A stretch of DNA of 21,464 bases from a virus: the IMG/VR virus record IMGVR_UViG_3300027972_000060, positions 1 to 21,464 of that record; one strand, 5' to 3'. Positions 1-7,753 of this stretch are shown here, in pieces. The notes under the pieces are model-generated. The model had not been told where the DNA came from and did not search any database. It was given only the letters and a program-made list of their open reading frames with translations. The translations under genes were made by a program, and so were the position numbers. The first letter of the stretch is position 1, and every line of letters starts with the position of its first letter.

Positions 1-850
1 AAGAAGTAGTAAGATTTGAAGTATTTGCAGTTAATCCATATCCTCCTACCTGTAATACACAAGTTCCAATATTTACTTTAGCTTTAAACCATACTCTATA
101 TTTTTGTCCTACTATTAAATTCTCAGTAAGAGTTCCATATGCTAATGTACGATATGCACCCAATTGATCATTTATATATGTTATTTTTAAAGCACCATCT
201 TCATTAGCAATTAAATTATTAGAGTAAGGAGTCCAGCCTTCTGTACTTAAATTGAAACTGCCAATCGAAGGTGAGTTGATTATATTAACCCACTGTTCTC
301 CATGATTCACATTCAACCCCTTATGTGTTTTGTTCTCATACAGGTTCTTTACTTCATTAGCTGTGAGAGTGCCGGAGTAGATTTCGAAGAGTTCGATCTC
401 CGCTTGTAAATTGTTAGATTTAGTATTGATTGCTCCGATAACAAAAACATTACTTGCTGAACTAATGTTAGTTATAACAATTTCTTTTGTATTATTATTA
501 ACATTGGCTGTACTAACTCCATCGGCATATCTGTTTCCACTCGTATTTGAAACAAAATCTGTTACTCCAAAATATACAGCCGTTCCAGTAACACCAGTTC
601 TTCTTGTGTCAAATAAATAATCAGTAGCTACAACATTTAATGATTTGAACTTAAATCGTATTGAAAATATTCCAGAGACAGGAATTGTATATGAGACATA
701 GGTTCCTGCAGCACCGCTAAATACCGCTACTCCTTTATCAAAAGTCACACCAACAGGAGTTCCACCATTCCTCCTCACCTCAGCTTCACTGGAAAAGGTC
801 TCTCTGAAGATCAATCGTTTATCAATACCGTATGGACTTTCTTTAGCCAT
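1..850 (-). CDS. LamG-domain virion adhesin or fibre protein, C-terminus cut by window edge
   Basis: This open frame starts with ATG at 850-848 (MAKESPYGIDKRLIF) and runs off the left edge after about 283 codons, so its C-terminus is unknown. Residues about 15-190 look like a concanavalin A/LamG fold: many beta-strand-like stretches, ending in a segment (EIELFEIYSGTLTANEVKNL) typical of the last strands of LamG domains. The following part (YRVWFKAKVNIGTCVLQVGG) resembles a CBM4/9-like carbohydrate-binding module. There is no signal peptide, as expected for a virion protein. It lies 20 bases after the preceding gene with no terminator between, so it is probably the end of the same operon. A role in binding host surface glycans is inferred from the fold and from the adhesin genes upstream. 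Codon choice looks less A/T-biased than in most of the window, which may reflect a swapped module. Confidence 0.7.
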   Translation of the reverse strand, partial: MAKESPYGIDKRLIFRETFSSEAEVRRNGGTPVGVTFDKGVAVFSGAAGTYVSYTIPVSGIFSIRFKFKSLNVVATDYLFDTRRTGVTGTAVYFGVTDFVSNTSGNRYADGVSTANVNNNTKEIVITNISSASNVFVIGAINTKSNNLQAEIELFEIYSGTLTANEVKNLYENKTHKGLNVNHGEQWVNIINSPSIGSFNLSTEGWTPYSNNLIANEDGALKITYINDQLGAYRTLAYGTLTENLIVGQKYRVWFKAKVNIGTCVLQVGGYGLTANTSNLTTS

Positions 851-870
851 AATACTTTAATACTTTTATT

Positions 871-1668
871 TTATGCTTCATACGTATGTAATCCTACTAG
901 GTAGCTTATAGTAATAGTAGAACCTGTTTCAGATTTTGCTCTTATGAATATCCTTGAATTACATGGGATTCTTGGAGATATTATTATATACGGATGTGCA
1001 TCAGATGTAACACCGGGGGCACTTATCACTGCTTTAGTAAGAGAAGTCTGAGTAAGCTTTTTGACTGTAAATGTCCCATCAGATCCTCCAAGAGCAACAG
1101 ATGATCCACCAATGGTTCTTGATAATTTGAAAGTGCTTCCTGACACATCAGTAACATAATACACCTCTGTTGCAATAGGGCCCGTAATATTCGTTAATGC
1201 AGTAATAATAACCTTGTCGTTATCAATAAGCATAGGATCACCACCAGTTCTCGTGTATACTTCCGTTGATTCCTCAACTGTACCTGTAATGTCATTCCCT
1301 GCTGTTCCATATAAAAGTTCAATTATACTTATCTTATTTGCAGTACTTACAGCAACAACATATAGCGTGTTGATGTCCATCTTTTTCACAGAAGATCCTG
1401 ATTCAATAACATCTCCTGCATGAATATGATTTTCTGTTCCCCAAGCATTGTCTCCGCCAATAACGGTTAATACTACAGGAAGATCTGCACCAAGATATCC
1501 ACTATTATTTCCGAACACCTGTTCTGAATTATGCAAGTGTCTTTCAATTTCATGTACTTTATAAGCTAAAGAATTATTAACCCCATTAAGGCCATTAACA
1601 GCTACAAGATCTATCTTGTCTGTTTGTAACTTAATAAGATTTTCTATTATTTGTGAGAACCAACTCAT
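871..1668 (-). CDS. Probable virion structural protein of unknown role (265 aa)
   Basis: The protein starts with a helical segment (MSWFSQIIENLIKLQTDKIDL), followed by a short motif with paired histidines and aromatics (EIERHLHNSEQVFGNNSGYLG) and then beta-rich, Gly/Thr/Ser-rich sequence to the end. The C-terminal part (CNSRIFIRAKSETGSTITISY) looks like a closing beta-sandwich domain. I recall similar helix plus beta-domain proteins among virion genes of Bacteroidota phages, but I cannot name a family. It has no signal peptide or membrane segment. It follows the 160-residue gene by 3 bases, so the two are probably co-transcribed and translationally linked. A head or tail decoration or fibre-base role is inference only. 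Confidence 0.7.
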   Translation of the reverse strand: MSWFSQIIENLIKLQTDKIDLVAVNGLNGVNNSLAYKVHEIERHLHNSEQVFGNNSGYLGADLPVVLTVIGGDNAWGTENHIHAGDVIESGSSVKKMDINTLYVVAVSTANKISIIELLYGTAGNDITGTVEESTEVYTRTGGDPMLIDNDKVIITALTNITGPIATEVYYVTDVSGSTFKLSRTIGGSSVALGGSDGTFTVKKLTQTSLTKAVISAPGVTSDAHPYIIISPRIPCNSRIFIRAKSETGSTITISYLVGLHTYEA

Positions 1669-1671
1669 ATC

Positions 1672-2154
1672 TTAAAGTATTATTTGTGATTTATAGAAAG
1701 CAAATGTACCACTTGCATCATATTTACTCCAAGCAATCATTGCATTAACTGCATTACTACAAAAAGACACGGGGTAGTCTTCTGAAAATAATGGTGCAAT
1801 AGCTTGACGTAATTCTACTGCTGTAGCAGGTACTGGAGCAAAAACAGTTGGAGTATCTATAACAATTTCTCCTGTGTCAGAGTCTATATGGCTTACTTCA
1901 GGAGTAACTATATATTCTCCTCTCATAAGAAGTCTACTAGTTTCTTCAATAGCATCTATCCCATCATATACATAATCAATTAGTTCTTTTGATAAAAGAA
2001 CCATACGGTCAAGATGTGCAGCAGGTATCTTATTTGCAAAACCGTTAAGTAGTGCTTGTCTTTGTTCATCTTTTAATGCAACTACCTGTTGTCTTAATGT
2101 AAGAGGTACAGGTTTTTCCGGTGATGTAAAACATCTAAATCCTAATTTACTCAT
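1672..2154 (-). CDS. Small protein of unknown function in the tail-fibre operon (160 aa)
   Basis: I do not recognise this protein. The N-terminal half is mostly alpha-helical with charged residues (LRQQVVALKDEQRQALLNGF, then LDRMVLLSKELIDYVYDGID). The middle is a short beta-rich Thr/Val/Pro stretch. The C-terminus is again helical (FCSNAVNAMIAWSKYDASG). No membrane segment, signal peptide or catalytic motif is visible. Its ATG at 2154-2152 lies 2 bases after the stop of the 476-residue fibre-like gene, and the next gene starts 3 bases after its stop, so it is in the middle of a tight operon. That context suggests a small virion component, a chaperone or an assembly factor for the neighbouring fibre-like proteins. 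Confidence 0.7.
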   Translation of the reverse strand: MSKLGFRCFTSPEKPVPLTLRQQVVALKDEQRQALLNGFANKIPAAHLDRMVLLSKELIDYVYDGIDAIEETSRLLMRGEYIVTPEVSHIDSDTGEIVIDTPTVFAPVPATAVELRQAIAPLFSEDYPVSFCSNAVNAMIAWSKYDASGTFAFYKSQIIL

Positions 2155-2156
2155 AG

Positions 2157-3587
2157 TTAACTAGATTTTTTAATAAACACTATTGCAGAACTACCTGTTG
2201 CAGCTGCTTGATCTCCCTCAGCAATAATCTTAATCATATATTTAAGCATTGGCGTAGGTGTATCTAATATCTTTAATCCTTCTGTAACTACACTTGCTCC
2301 AGCAGCAATACCATCAGCTGTAATACCAGCAGCGACTCCAAAGATCGTTGTTGTAAGATCTACCCAATTTACTGTAGAATCTACAGTAGCTGAAGAATCA
2401 AGTGTGCCATATATTTTCATATAATAAGAAGTATGAAGATCGGCTGTAAGCCTCCAATGTAACGTGAGATGATTATATGATTCCATATTGATTTCATAGG
2501 TCTTGGCTTCCGGCATTTTGTATGCATCCGTCGCCCAGGAAGTCACGGTTCCTCCGGTTGTATTGATTGTGGTCGTGGAAACCCAACTCAGGACATTTGC
2601 ATAGGTTCCTTCTGTAATGTTGTAAACCTTATAGCCTATCAATCCTGCATTCCCTCCTGCAACACCAATCTGTGCAAGCGTGAATGGCGCGGCCGAGTCT
2701 ATGATTTGCGTAGCACTACCTGTCTCGTCAACCGTTGATGTAAGTCCTGGCCATGCAGATTCATTTGCAAGAGTTTCAACAGAAGTATAATGTCCATATT
2801 GAGGATTAAGTGTAATTACTTTTAATGTATCTAGTGTATCATCATATGCTTTATCAGGGCCTATAAAAGTACAAAGTAATACATCACCTGCAACAAAATT
2901 ATCAATATTATCTAAAGTTATTACTCCACCTGCAACAGCTACATCAGTTAAATCTAAAGTAGTTACTACTCCCGCACTTGTAATTTTTTTTATGCTTCCT
3001 GCTACAACATTAATTGCCTCTAATGTAAAAGGTAATCCAGTAATAGTAATAGTTTTAGCACCAGTAGTAGGAGTAGCTACAAAATCTCCAGCAGCATTTG
3101 TATAAACTATACTTCCACCACCAGCTCCCGCTGCACTAGAAGCAACTGGTCTAGGAATATTAGTTCCTACAACAAAAGTATCTGTGGCGACAAAAGACGC
3201 ACCTGCAACTGTAATTATTGCACCAGACATTGTAATTGCAGAATCTTCTTTAGTATAAGTTGCTACTATTTCTCCAGCTGCATTTATTTGTCTGATAAAC
3301 TCAATATCTTCATCATAGATAGCAGCTAATCCTGCCGGATATCCTGATAAAGTAATTTGAGTTGCACTTGTATAAGCAGTAATAATATCTCCATTAGCCG
3401 GTTTAGCTATATATGCAGAACTTACACTACCAGCACCTCCTCCTTCAAGTCCTCCAATCGGATTACCTGTAGAGTCTACTAACATAACCTCTCCCGAAAC
3501 GCCTATAGATTTCTTACCTCCTTTAGTAAGATAACCCACGTCCTTCAGGTTAGGGTCTAGTTTTGTGTGAACTAAATTTTCTAACAT
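2157..3587 (-). CDS. Modular fibre or head-fibre-like virion protein with a tandem repeat (476 aa)
   Basis: The first 50 residues are a linker-like segment with a Gly-rich end (GGLEGGGAG). Residues about 66-147 and 167-246 form two copies of one beta-rich module, aligning as NGDIITAYTSATQITLSGYP with AGDFVATPTTGAKTITITGL, joined by an Ala/Gly linker (SSAAGAGGG). Residues about 275-360 are a different module (IGYKVYNITEGTY and following). Residues about 362-476 form a C-terminal beta-sandwich-like domain (YNHLTLHWRLTADLHTSYYM) of the kind found at the ends of phage fibre and decoration proteins. The DNA coding for the third module is visibly richer in G and C than the rest of the gene. The gene has its own promoter (3611-3642) and is first in the last operon. 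A structural or host-binding role is inferred. Confidence 0.7.
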   Translation of the reverse strand: MLENLVHTKLDPNLKDVGYLTKGGKKSIGVSGEVMLVDSTGNPIGGLEGGGAGSVSSAYIAKPANGDIITAYTSATQITLSGYPAGLAAIYDEDIEFIRQINAAGEIVATYTKEDSAITMSGAIITVAGASFVATDTFVVGTNIPRPVASSAAGAGGGSIVYTNAAGDFVATPTTGAKTITITGLPFTLEAINVVAGSIKKITSAGVVTTLDLTDVAVAGGVITLDNIDNFVAGDVLLCTFIGPDKAYDDTLDTLKVITLNPQYGHYTSVETLANESAWPGLTSTVDETGSATQIIDSAAPFTLAQIGVAGGNAGLIGYKVYNITEGTYANVLSWVSTTTINTTGGTVTSWATDAYKMPEAKTYEINMESYNHLTLHWRLTADLHTSYYMKIYGTLDSSATVDSTVNWVDLTTTIFGVAAGITADGIAAGASVVTEGLKILDTPTPMLKYMIKIIAEGDQAAATGSSAIVFIKKSS

Positions 3588-3610
3588 TGGTATATATTTA
3601 TTATAAGTTA

Positions 3611-3642
3611 CAAAAATAAAAATTTAAAATTATATCTCCAAA
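3611..3642 (-). promoter_or_regulatory. Bacteroidota-type promoter for the 476-aa fibre-like gene
   Basis: Read on the minus strand, a -33 box TTTG (3642-3639) is followed by exactly 20 bases and a -7 box TATTTTTG (3618-3611). This fits the known Bacteroides consensus TTTG-N19-21-TAnnTTTG. Transcription would start about 17 bases before the ATG at 3587. The same boxes and spacing occur before the scaffold gene at 21018-21049. Confidence 0.7.
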
Positions 3643-3681
3643 TATTATTTTAAAAATAGTCTAATGCTTTTTAATATATAG

Positions 3682-4344
3682 TTAACTAACTTTCAATATC
3701 TTCTTAGTTAAAGTAACATCAATATCATCAACTACATTCCAATAATGTTTAACTGCAAAATTTCTTTGAGCCTCATGTTTATTAACAAAATCTTGTTGCA
3801 TATTATAACCGTATACAAAACCAAAATCACAAGAAGATGTTGTATAATGTTGTAATTTATTTAGTTCTCTCCAATCTTTATTAAAATACATAAAAGTTAC
3901 TTCTCCTATAGATCTTACATGAGTAGGATCTTGGATAGCTCTCATACTAGTATAATAGGGAGCTATAATTCTAATTTTACCATTAGGCTTAAGTATTCTG
4001 TATACTTCTTCCATAAATCTAAATAATCCATCACTAGGCATAAAAGGATGATTTAACTTATCTTTTATATAATCTACTTTAATTAAAAAAGATTGTCTTA
4101 ACTCCTGATATGTATTAGAATGTGCAAAACACTCTACTAAGTCTTTTAAAGTAGAATCATGATTAATATGCTCTACATAGTGAGAACATATTATTTCTTC
4201 TACGGATTCTGATTTAATATCCCAAGGATATTTCTGTAAATCCATTACATAATCACATGCTTCTGTTTTAAAAGCATCTATACCAAAGTATCCTTCGATA
4301 CGATTATTTCCACATGCTAAATTCAATTTTAATTCTTCAATCAT
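3682..4344 (-). CDS. Class I SAM-dependent methyltransferase, glycan-associated type (220 aa)
   Basis: The SAM-binding motif I is clear (LNLACGNN, residues 7-14), followed by an acidic residue at the end of the second strand (GIDAF, 21-25), a post-motif SHYVEHI at 54-60, and the RILKPNGKIRIIAP strand at 116-129. DPTHVR (139-144) followed by FMYF is typical of small methyltransferases found in surface-polysaccharide loci. Compared with the usual form, residues about 61-105 hold an extra, mostly helical insertion between the SHYVEHI and RILKP motifs. The substrate is unknown. It sits 16 bases after a FISUMP gene and two genes after a glycosyltransferase, so methylation of a sugar on a virion protein or on a glycan is the likeliest role. 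Methylation of DNA is less likely because I see no DPPY-type motif or DNA-recognition domain. Confidence 0.85.
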   Translation of the reverse strand: MIEELKLNLACGNNRIEGYFGIDAFKTEACDYVMDLQKYPWDIKSESVEEIICSHYVEHINHDSTLKDLVECFAHSNTYQELRQSFLIKVDYIKDKLNHPFMPSDGLFRFMEEVYRILKPNGKIRIIAPYYTSMRAIQDPTHVRSIGEVTFMYFNKDWRELNKLQHYTTSSCDFGFVYGYNMQQDFVNKHEAQRNFAVKHYWNVVDDIDVTLTKKILKVS

Positions 4345-4348
4345 TTTA

Positions 4349-4355
4349 CTGTAAT
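4349..4355 (-). promoter_or_regulatory. ATTACAG leader element before the methyltransferase start
   Basis: The minus strand reads ATTACAG, then 4 bases (TAAA), then the ATG at 4344. The same heptamer lies 2-4 bases before three other start codons in the window. It is not a Shine-Dalgarno sequence; its role is unknown. Confidence 0.45.
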
Positions 4356-4360
4356 CTTAA

Positions 4361-5032
4361 TTATAAATTAATCCAATTATTATCATATACACAAAAAGCT
4401 CCCGTAGTTAAAACAGACCAAATTCCTCCATCGGTTACTTCACTAATAGGATCTAAATTACTATATAAAGTTTCAGAAAGATTCTGGCTCATCCACTCCT
4501 GAGTTCCTATACAAATTGTGTTATATACTTTACCATCATTACCAATATAATAACTAGTTTCTCCGTCAGATAGAATAGTAGATTCTTTTATTAATCTTAG
4601 AGATAAACCAGTGTTTTCATGAAACCCTACTATATAGAAAGTACCATTATCATATGCAAATTGATATCCATAATAATAATCACCTACAAAATTTGTACTA
4701 CATCTAAATATTCCTAATTCTGTTAAAGAACTGAAAGCTCCTGTATCATGAGCTCTATATCCACCACCTCTAGCTGAAAATCCAGAGGAATTAGTAGCAT
4801 TAGTATTCGGAGAAGTCCAATATTTAGAAGACACCTCTTTAGCATCTCCACCAAAAGTTATTCCTCCTAATGTAGTTCTTAATGTAGCAACATCATCATA
4901 AGTAGGAACTCTCCAATTAAGTCCGACTATACCTCTAACATCTGTTATTACAAAGTTATTATATAGTAATCCATAATCACTAGTTTTTACACTAGTTCCA
5001 TATATACCAGTTAGAACAGCTTCTACAGACAT
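4361..5032 (-). CDS. FISUMP-domain adhesin-like protein (223 aa)
   Basis: I chose the ATG at 5032 (MSVEAVLTGIYG); an upstream in-frame TTG at 5044 would overlap the end of the glycosyltransferase gene. Residues about 20-150 match the second half of the Fibrobacter succinogenes major paralogous (FISUMP) domain, a C-type-lectin-like fold: YGLLYNNFVITDVRG, WRVPTYDDVATL, KYWTSPNTNATNSSGFSARG and a closing LSLRLIKES. Residues about 158-218 match what is normally the first half: DGKVYNTICIGTQEWMSQNL and VLTTGAFCVYDNNW. The halves are therefore in swapped order, as in the paralogue at 7754-9115, but here there is no LamG domain after them. A role as a small receptor-binding or tail-tip adhesin is inferred. 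It starts one base after the glycosyltransferase stop codon. Confidence 0.8.
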   Translation of the reverse strand: MSVEAVLTGIYGTSVKTSDYGLLYNNFVITDVRGIVGLNWRVPTYDDVATLRTTLGGITFGGDAKEVSSKYWTSPNTNATNSSGFSARGGGYRAHDTGAFSSLTELGIFRCSTNFVGDYYYGYQFAYDNGTFYIVGFHENTGLSLRLIKESTILSDGETSYYIGNDGKVYNTICIGTQEWMSQNLSETLYSNLDPISEVTDGGIWSVLTTGAFCVYDNNWINL

Positions 5033-5033
5033 A

Positions 5034-5753
5034 TTACCATACAATATCTTCTGTTAAAGAATAATGACCTACTAATATTCTTGTATCACAAGCAAATCTA
5101 TATCCACATTTTGCGGCATTCTCATAGAAGTAAAGATCTTGTGTATAAGCTCTTGCTCCACCCTGAACTACTTCTTGTACGGTACGAAACCAAGGCTTAG
5201 GAAGATTAGGATTCTTAAAAATATCTAATTTAAATAAGTTGAATCCCATTCCTAATCCATTACATTCCATAATAGTGTTTGCTATAGGTTTTTGCGGTAT
5301 AAAATTCTTAGGGAATACTTTAGGATCACCATATATCATAGGTTGACCTCCCTCACCCTTAGTCCAATATAAGCCTTGAACAACATCGTATTTATCCATA
5401 TTTTCATATAGTTTAAGTAATCCATCTGCAGGAGGCATATTATCTTCTTCTATAGTAAGGATATATTTCCAATTACTTAAATCAGGACTATTTAAAATCA
5501 TCTGTATTAAATTACTATATGCTGCACCTACTTCCATTCCTATAGCAAATATAGGCCCAATAACCTTTTGATTCATTGGTCTCATTAACCCCATCCAAGA
5601 CTGAACAACTCTTGCAGGAATAACTCCTCTTGTAGGACAAATAATTATAGTAGAGAGATCCTGATAGGATTTAGCTTTATCTAATCTATCTATAGAATAC
5701 TCTATATCTCTATTATGAACTCCTACATCTGGTACATAAATTTTTGCTTCCAT
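5034..5753 (-). CDS. GT-A fold glycosyltransferase (family 2-like, 239 aa)
   Basis: The N-terminal strand and loop (STIIICPTRGVIPARVVQSW, residues 34-53) and the segment YILTIEEDNMPPADGLLKLY (97-116) are typical of GT-A glycosyltransferases, with EEDN at 102-105 at the place of the metal- and nucleotide-sugar-binding DxD motif. The following VVQGLYW, the GLGMGFNLFK stretch (166-175) and TQDLYFYENAAKCGYRFACD (204-223) ending in VGH are the later conserved parts of this family as seen in many phage copies. It is probably cytoplasmic and transfers a sugar from an activated donor. The donor and acceptor cannot be read from sequence. It lies between the tailspike and FISUMP genes and is followed by a methyltransferase, so decoration of virion adhesins or of a host or phage glycan is plausible. 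Confidence 0.85.
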   Translation of the reverse strand: MEAKIYVPDVGVHNRDIEYSIDRLDKAKSYQDLSTIIICPTRGVIPARVVQSWMGLMRPMNQKVIGPIFAIGMEVGAAYSNLIQMILNSPDLSNWKYILTIEEDNMPPADGLLKLYENMDKYDVVQGLYWTKGEGGQPMIYGDPKVFPKNFIPQKPIANTIMECNGLGMGFNLFKLDIFKNPNLPKPWFRTVQEVVQGGARAYTQDLYFYENAAKCGYRFACDTRILVGHYSLTEDIVW

Positions 5754-5756
5754 TTA

Positions 5757-5763
5757 CTGTAAT
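5757..5763 (-). promoter_or_regulatory. ATTACAG leader element before the glycosyltransferase start
   Basis: The minus strand reads ATTACAG, 3 bases (TAA), then the ATG at 5753. A TAACTTTG sequence at 5781-5774 just upstream matches the -7 consensus TAnnTTTG, but I see no good -33 box at the right distance, so a promoter here is doubtful. Confidence 0.4.
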
Positions 5764-5804
5764 TTAATTTTTACAAAGTTATTAATTATATTATTAATAT
5801 CCTA

Positions 5805-7742
5805 TTAAACTATAAAAAATCTTACTAAAGGGATTTGAGCAAGACATCCTTCTGGAGGATTAGGATTTAATACAACCATATAATTAACTTTTATTTCCTC
5901 ATCATTTCCATACTCGTTTTCTACAGATAATGATACTGTATATATTCCAGGAGTATTGTATATATGAGTAGGACTCTGTAAAGTACTTGTAACACCATCT
6001 CCAAAAATCCAAGACCATGAAGTAGGAGTATTAAGGGATTGATCTGTAAAATAAACTGTTTCTCCTGTATAAGTGCCTGTTGTATTTGCAATAAAAGCTG
6101 CTACAGGGGCATCTCCTAATGGTGGAGGTGGAGGTGGATTAACTACTGTAATATAATCAGTTTTAACTTCTGTATCATTACCATAGCTATTATAAACAGT
6201 TAGTTGAACAGTATAAGTTCCCGCTACACTATATTGATGTGTAGGATTCTGACTTGTACTGGTAGAACCATCCCCAAATACCCACATCCAAGAGGTAGGA
6301 CTTTCAGATGATGTATCTGTAAATTCTATATCAGTATTTGGATATGTGGATAAAGGATCTGCTGTAAAACTTGCTGTTGGCTCAACTCCTATAATAGAAG
6401 GGTATTCGAAAGCTCCTAAATCAGGAGCATCTCCAGAATACTCTAATCCAACGTCTATACCTGCGTCTATTAAATCACTATCTGATGCTAAGTGCAAAAA
6501 AGTAAGTTCTGGTAATTCTCCATTTGGCCCTCTAGCACCGTCTACTCCTGTATTAGTTAAACTAGCAAAATCTGCAGCCTGAACACTAAAATTTCTTTGA
6601 TACCAAAGAGATGCATTACTAGCATTATAAGTATCATCTACACCTGCATTTACATAATCATAACCAGTTCCAGAAGCATAGGATATACAATTACGTATAG
6701 TATCCACAGCTACATCTAATGATCCAAAATTAAATCCTAGACTACCATTAGCATATGCAGTACAATTATATACTACAGCAGCAGAATCGGCTTCATAATA
6801 AGTAACTCCTCCATAAACGGTACTATCTGTACCACGAGCATGTTGATATCCAGTATGATAATTTTGAAATGACACACATCTAGTAAGAGTTCTTTCTACC
6901 AGAGCAGTGTCAACACTATATCTACTACCTAATTTAAAACCATAGCCATCACCACCACCACTTGGATGTACAAAGGAATCAGGATCATCTTCAGTTTCTC
7001 CAGGCTCGAATCCATTCCAGAATGCCCAACACTTATCATAGAAAATAGTAGCATTACAAAGACGATTATCCCATCCATCGTCAGAATTCATCCAGGCACG
7101 ACATTCAGTAAAATAGATATTTAATGATCTATTTGCAGGATTAACTCTGCTATAACTATTAATAAGAAACCCATCCGATCCTTCCCAAGGATCACTACCA
7201 TATCTATCTGCATGATGATGACTATCACACCTATAAAAAGTATTATTAGAAGATTGATTACCAGGTGTTGCTGACCCTGCGGATACTACAATACCCCAAC
7301 CACCACAATGATGAATATTTAATTGTTCAAATAAAGAGTAATTAACTCTTTCTTTAACTCTCATTCCATACCCTAATCTATATGGGTATGTTGAATTTTG
7401 TAGATTATGTTTTAATTCAAATCCTCTTACATGAAGATAATCGCAATTTTCTACTTCAATCATTCCAGTAGCAGAACTTCCTCCATAATCTGTAAAATCA
7501 ATTACAGGTGTTTCACCTGGATAATTAAGAACACTTAATCTGTTATTTATATCTACTCCGTCTTTATTAGTAAGATTAGTTATACCTAATATAGAATAAG
7601 TATACTCTCCTCCTCTAACATATATTATGTCATTAGTTCCACTAGAAACTCTAGACCACGCCTCATTAATAGTTGCTAATGGATGAGTTATTGTTCCAGG
7701 ATTTGCATTATTGCCTCCGATTGCTACATAATAAGTTGCCAT
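5805..7742 (-). CDS. PL9-like parallel beta-helix tailspike lyase with two PKD domains (645 aa)
   Basis: Residues 1-445 look like a right-handed parallel beta-helix: the N-terminal YYVAIGGNNANPGT and DIIYVRGGEY, then repeated short strands with Asn/Cys/Gly turns. The pattern matches family 9 pectate lyases. SDGF (Asp190), NSDDGWD (Asp221, Asp222, Asp225) and GFKLG (Lys270) correspond to the calcium-binding aspartates and catalytic lysine known in Pel9A of Dickeya. Two PKD domains follow at about 455-536 and 546-626 (each with a VFGDG or IFGDG core), joined by a run of six prolines at 536-541, and a short hydrophobic tail (QIPLVRFFIV). There is no signal peptide, so it is probably a virion tailspike that cleaves acidic polysaccharide on the host capsule rather than a secreted enzyme. 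The real substrate is unknown. It starts 11 bases after the FISUMP-LamG gene stop. Confidence 0.82.
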   Translation of the reverse strand: MATYYVAIGGNNANPGTITHPLATINEAWSRVSSGTNDIIYVRGGEYTYSILGITNLTNKDGVDINNRLSVLNYPGETPVIDFTDYGGSSATGMIEVENCDYLHVRGFELKHNLQNSTYPYRLGYGMRVKERVNYSLFEQLNIHHCGGWGIVVSAGSATPGNQSSNNTFYRCDSHHHADRYGSDPWEGSDGFLINSYSRVNPANRSLNIYFTECRAWMNSDDGWDNRLCNATIFYDKCWAFWNGFEPGETEDDPDSFVHPSGGGDGYGFKLGSRYSVDTALVERTLTRCVSFQNYHTGYQHARGTDSTVYGGVTYYEADSAAVVYNCTAYANGSLGFNFGSLDVAVDTIRNCISYASGTGYDYVNAGVDDTYNASNASLWYQRNFSVQAADFASLTNTGVDGARGPNGELPELTFLHLASDSDLIDAGIDVGLEYSGDAPDLGAFEYPSIIGVEPTASFTADPLSTYPNTDIEFTDTSSESPTSWMWVFGDGSTSTSQNPTHQYSVAGTYTVQLTVYNSYGNDTEVKTDYITVVNPPPPPPLGDAPVAAFIANTTGTYTGETVYFTDQSLNTPTSWSWIFGDGVTSTLQSPTHIYNTPGIYTVSLSVENEYGNDEEIKVNYMVVLNPNPPEGCLAQIPLVRFFIV

Positions 7743-7753
7743 AAATAATTGTT

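Noticed and set aside
3682-4344. DNA methyltransferase of a restriction-modification system.
   Set aside because: There is motif I but no DPPY/NPPY or PC motif, no target-recognition region and no nuclease neighbour; the DPTH motif and context fit glycan methylation better.
5030-5044. TTG start at 5044 for the second FISUMP gene.
   Set aside because: It would overlap the end of the glycosyltransferase gene by 11 bases, while the ATG at 5032 follows that stop by one base and fits the spacing of the other genes.
5774-5805. A fourth promoter before the glycosyltransferase gene, based on TAACTTTG.
   Set aside because: The -7 box fits, but no TTTG-like -33 box stands 19-21 bases upstream, so I did not list it as a promoter.
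5805-7742. Horizontally gained bacterial secreted pectate lyase.
   Set aside because: There is no signal peptide or secretion-sorting domain, base use is like that of its neighbours, and it lies in a run of tail genes, so a tailspike is more likely.
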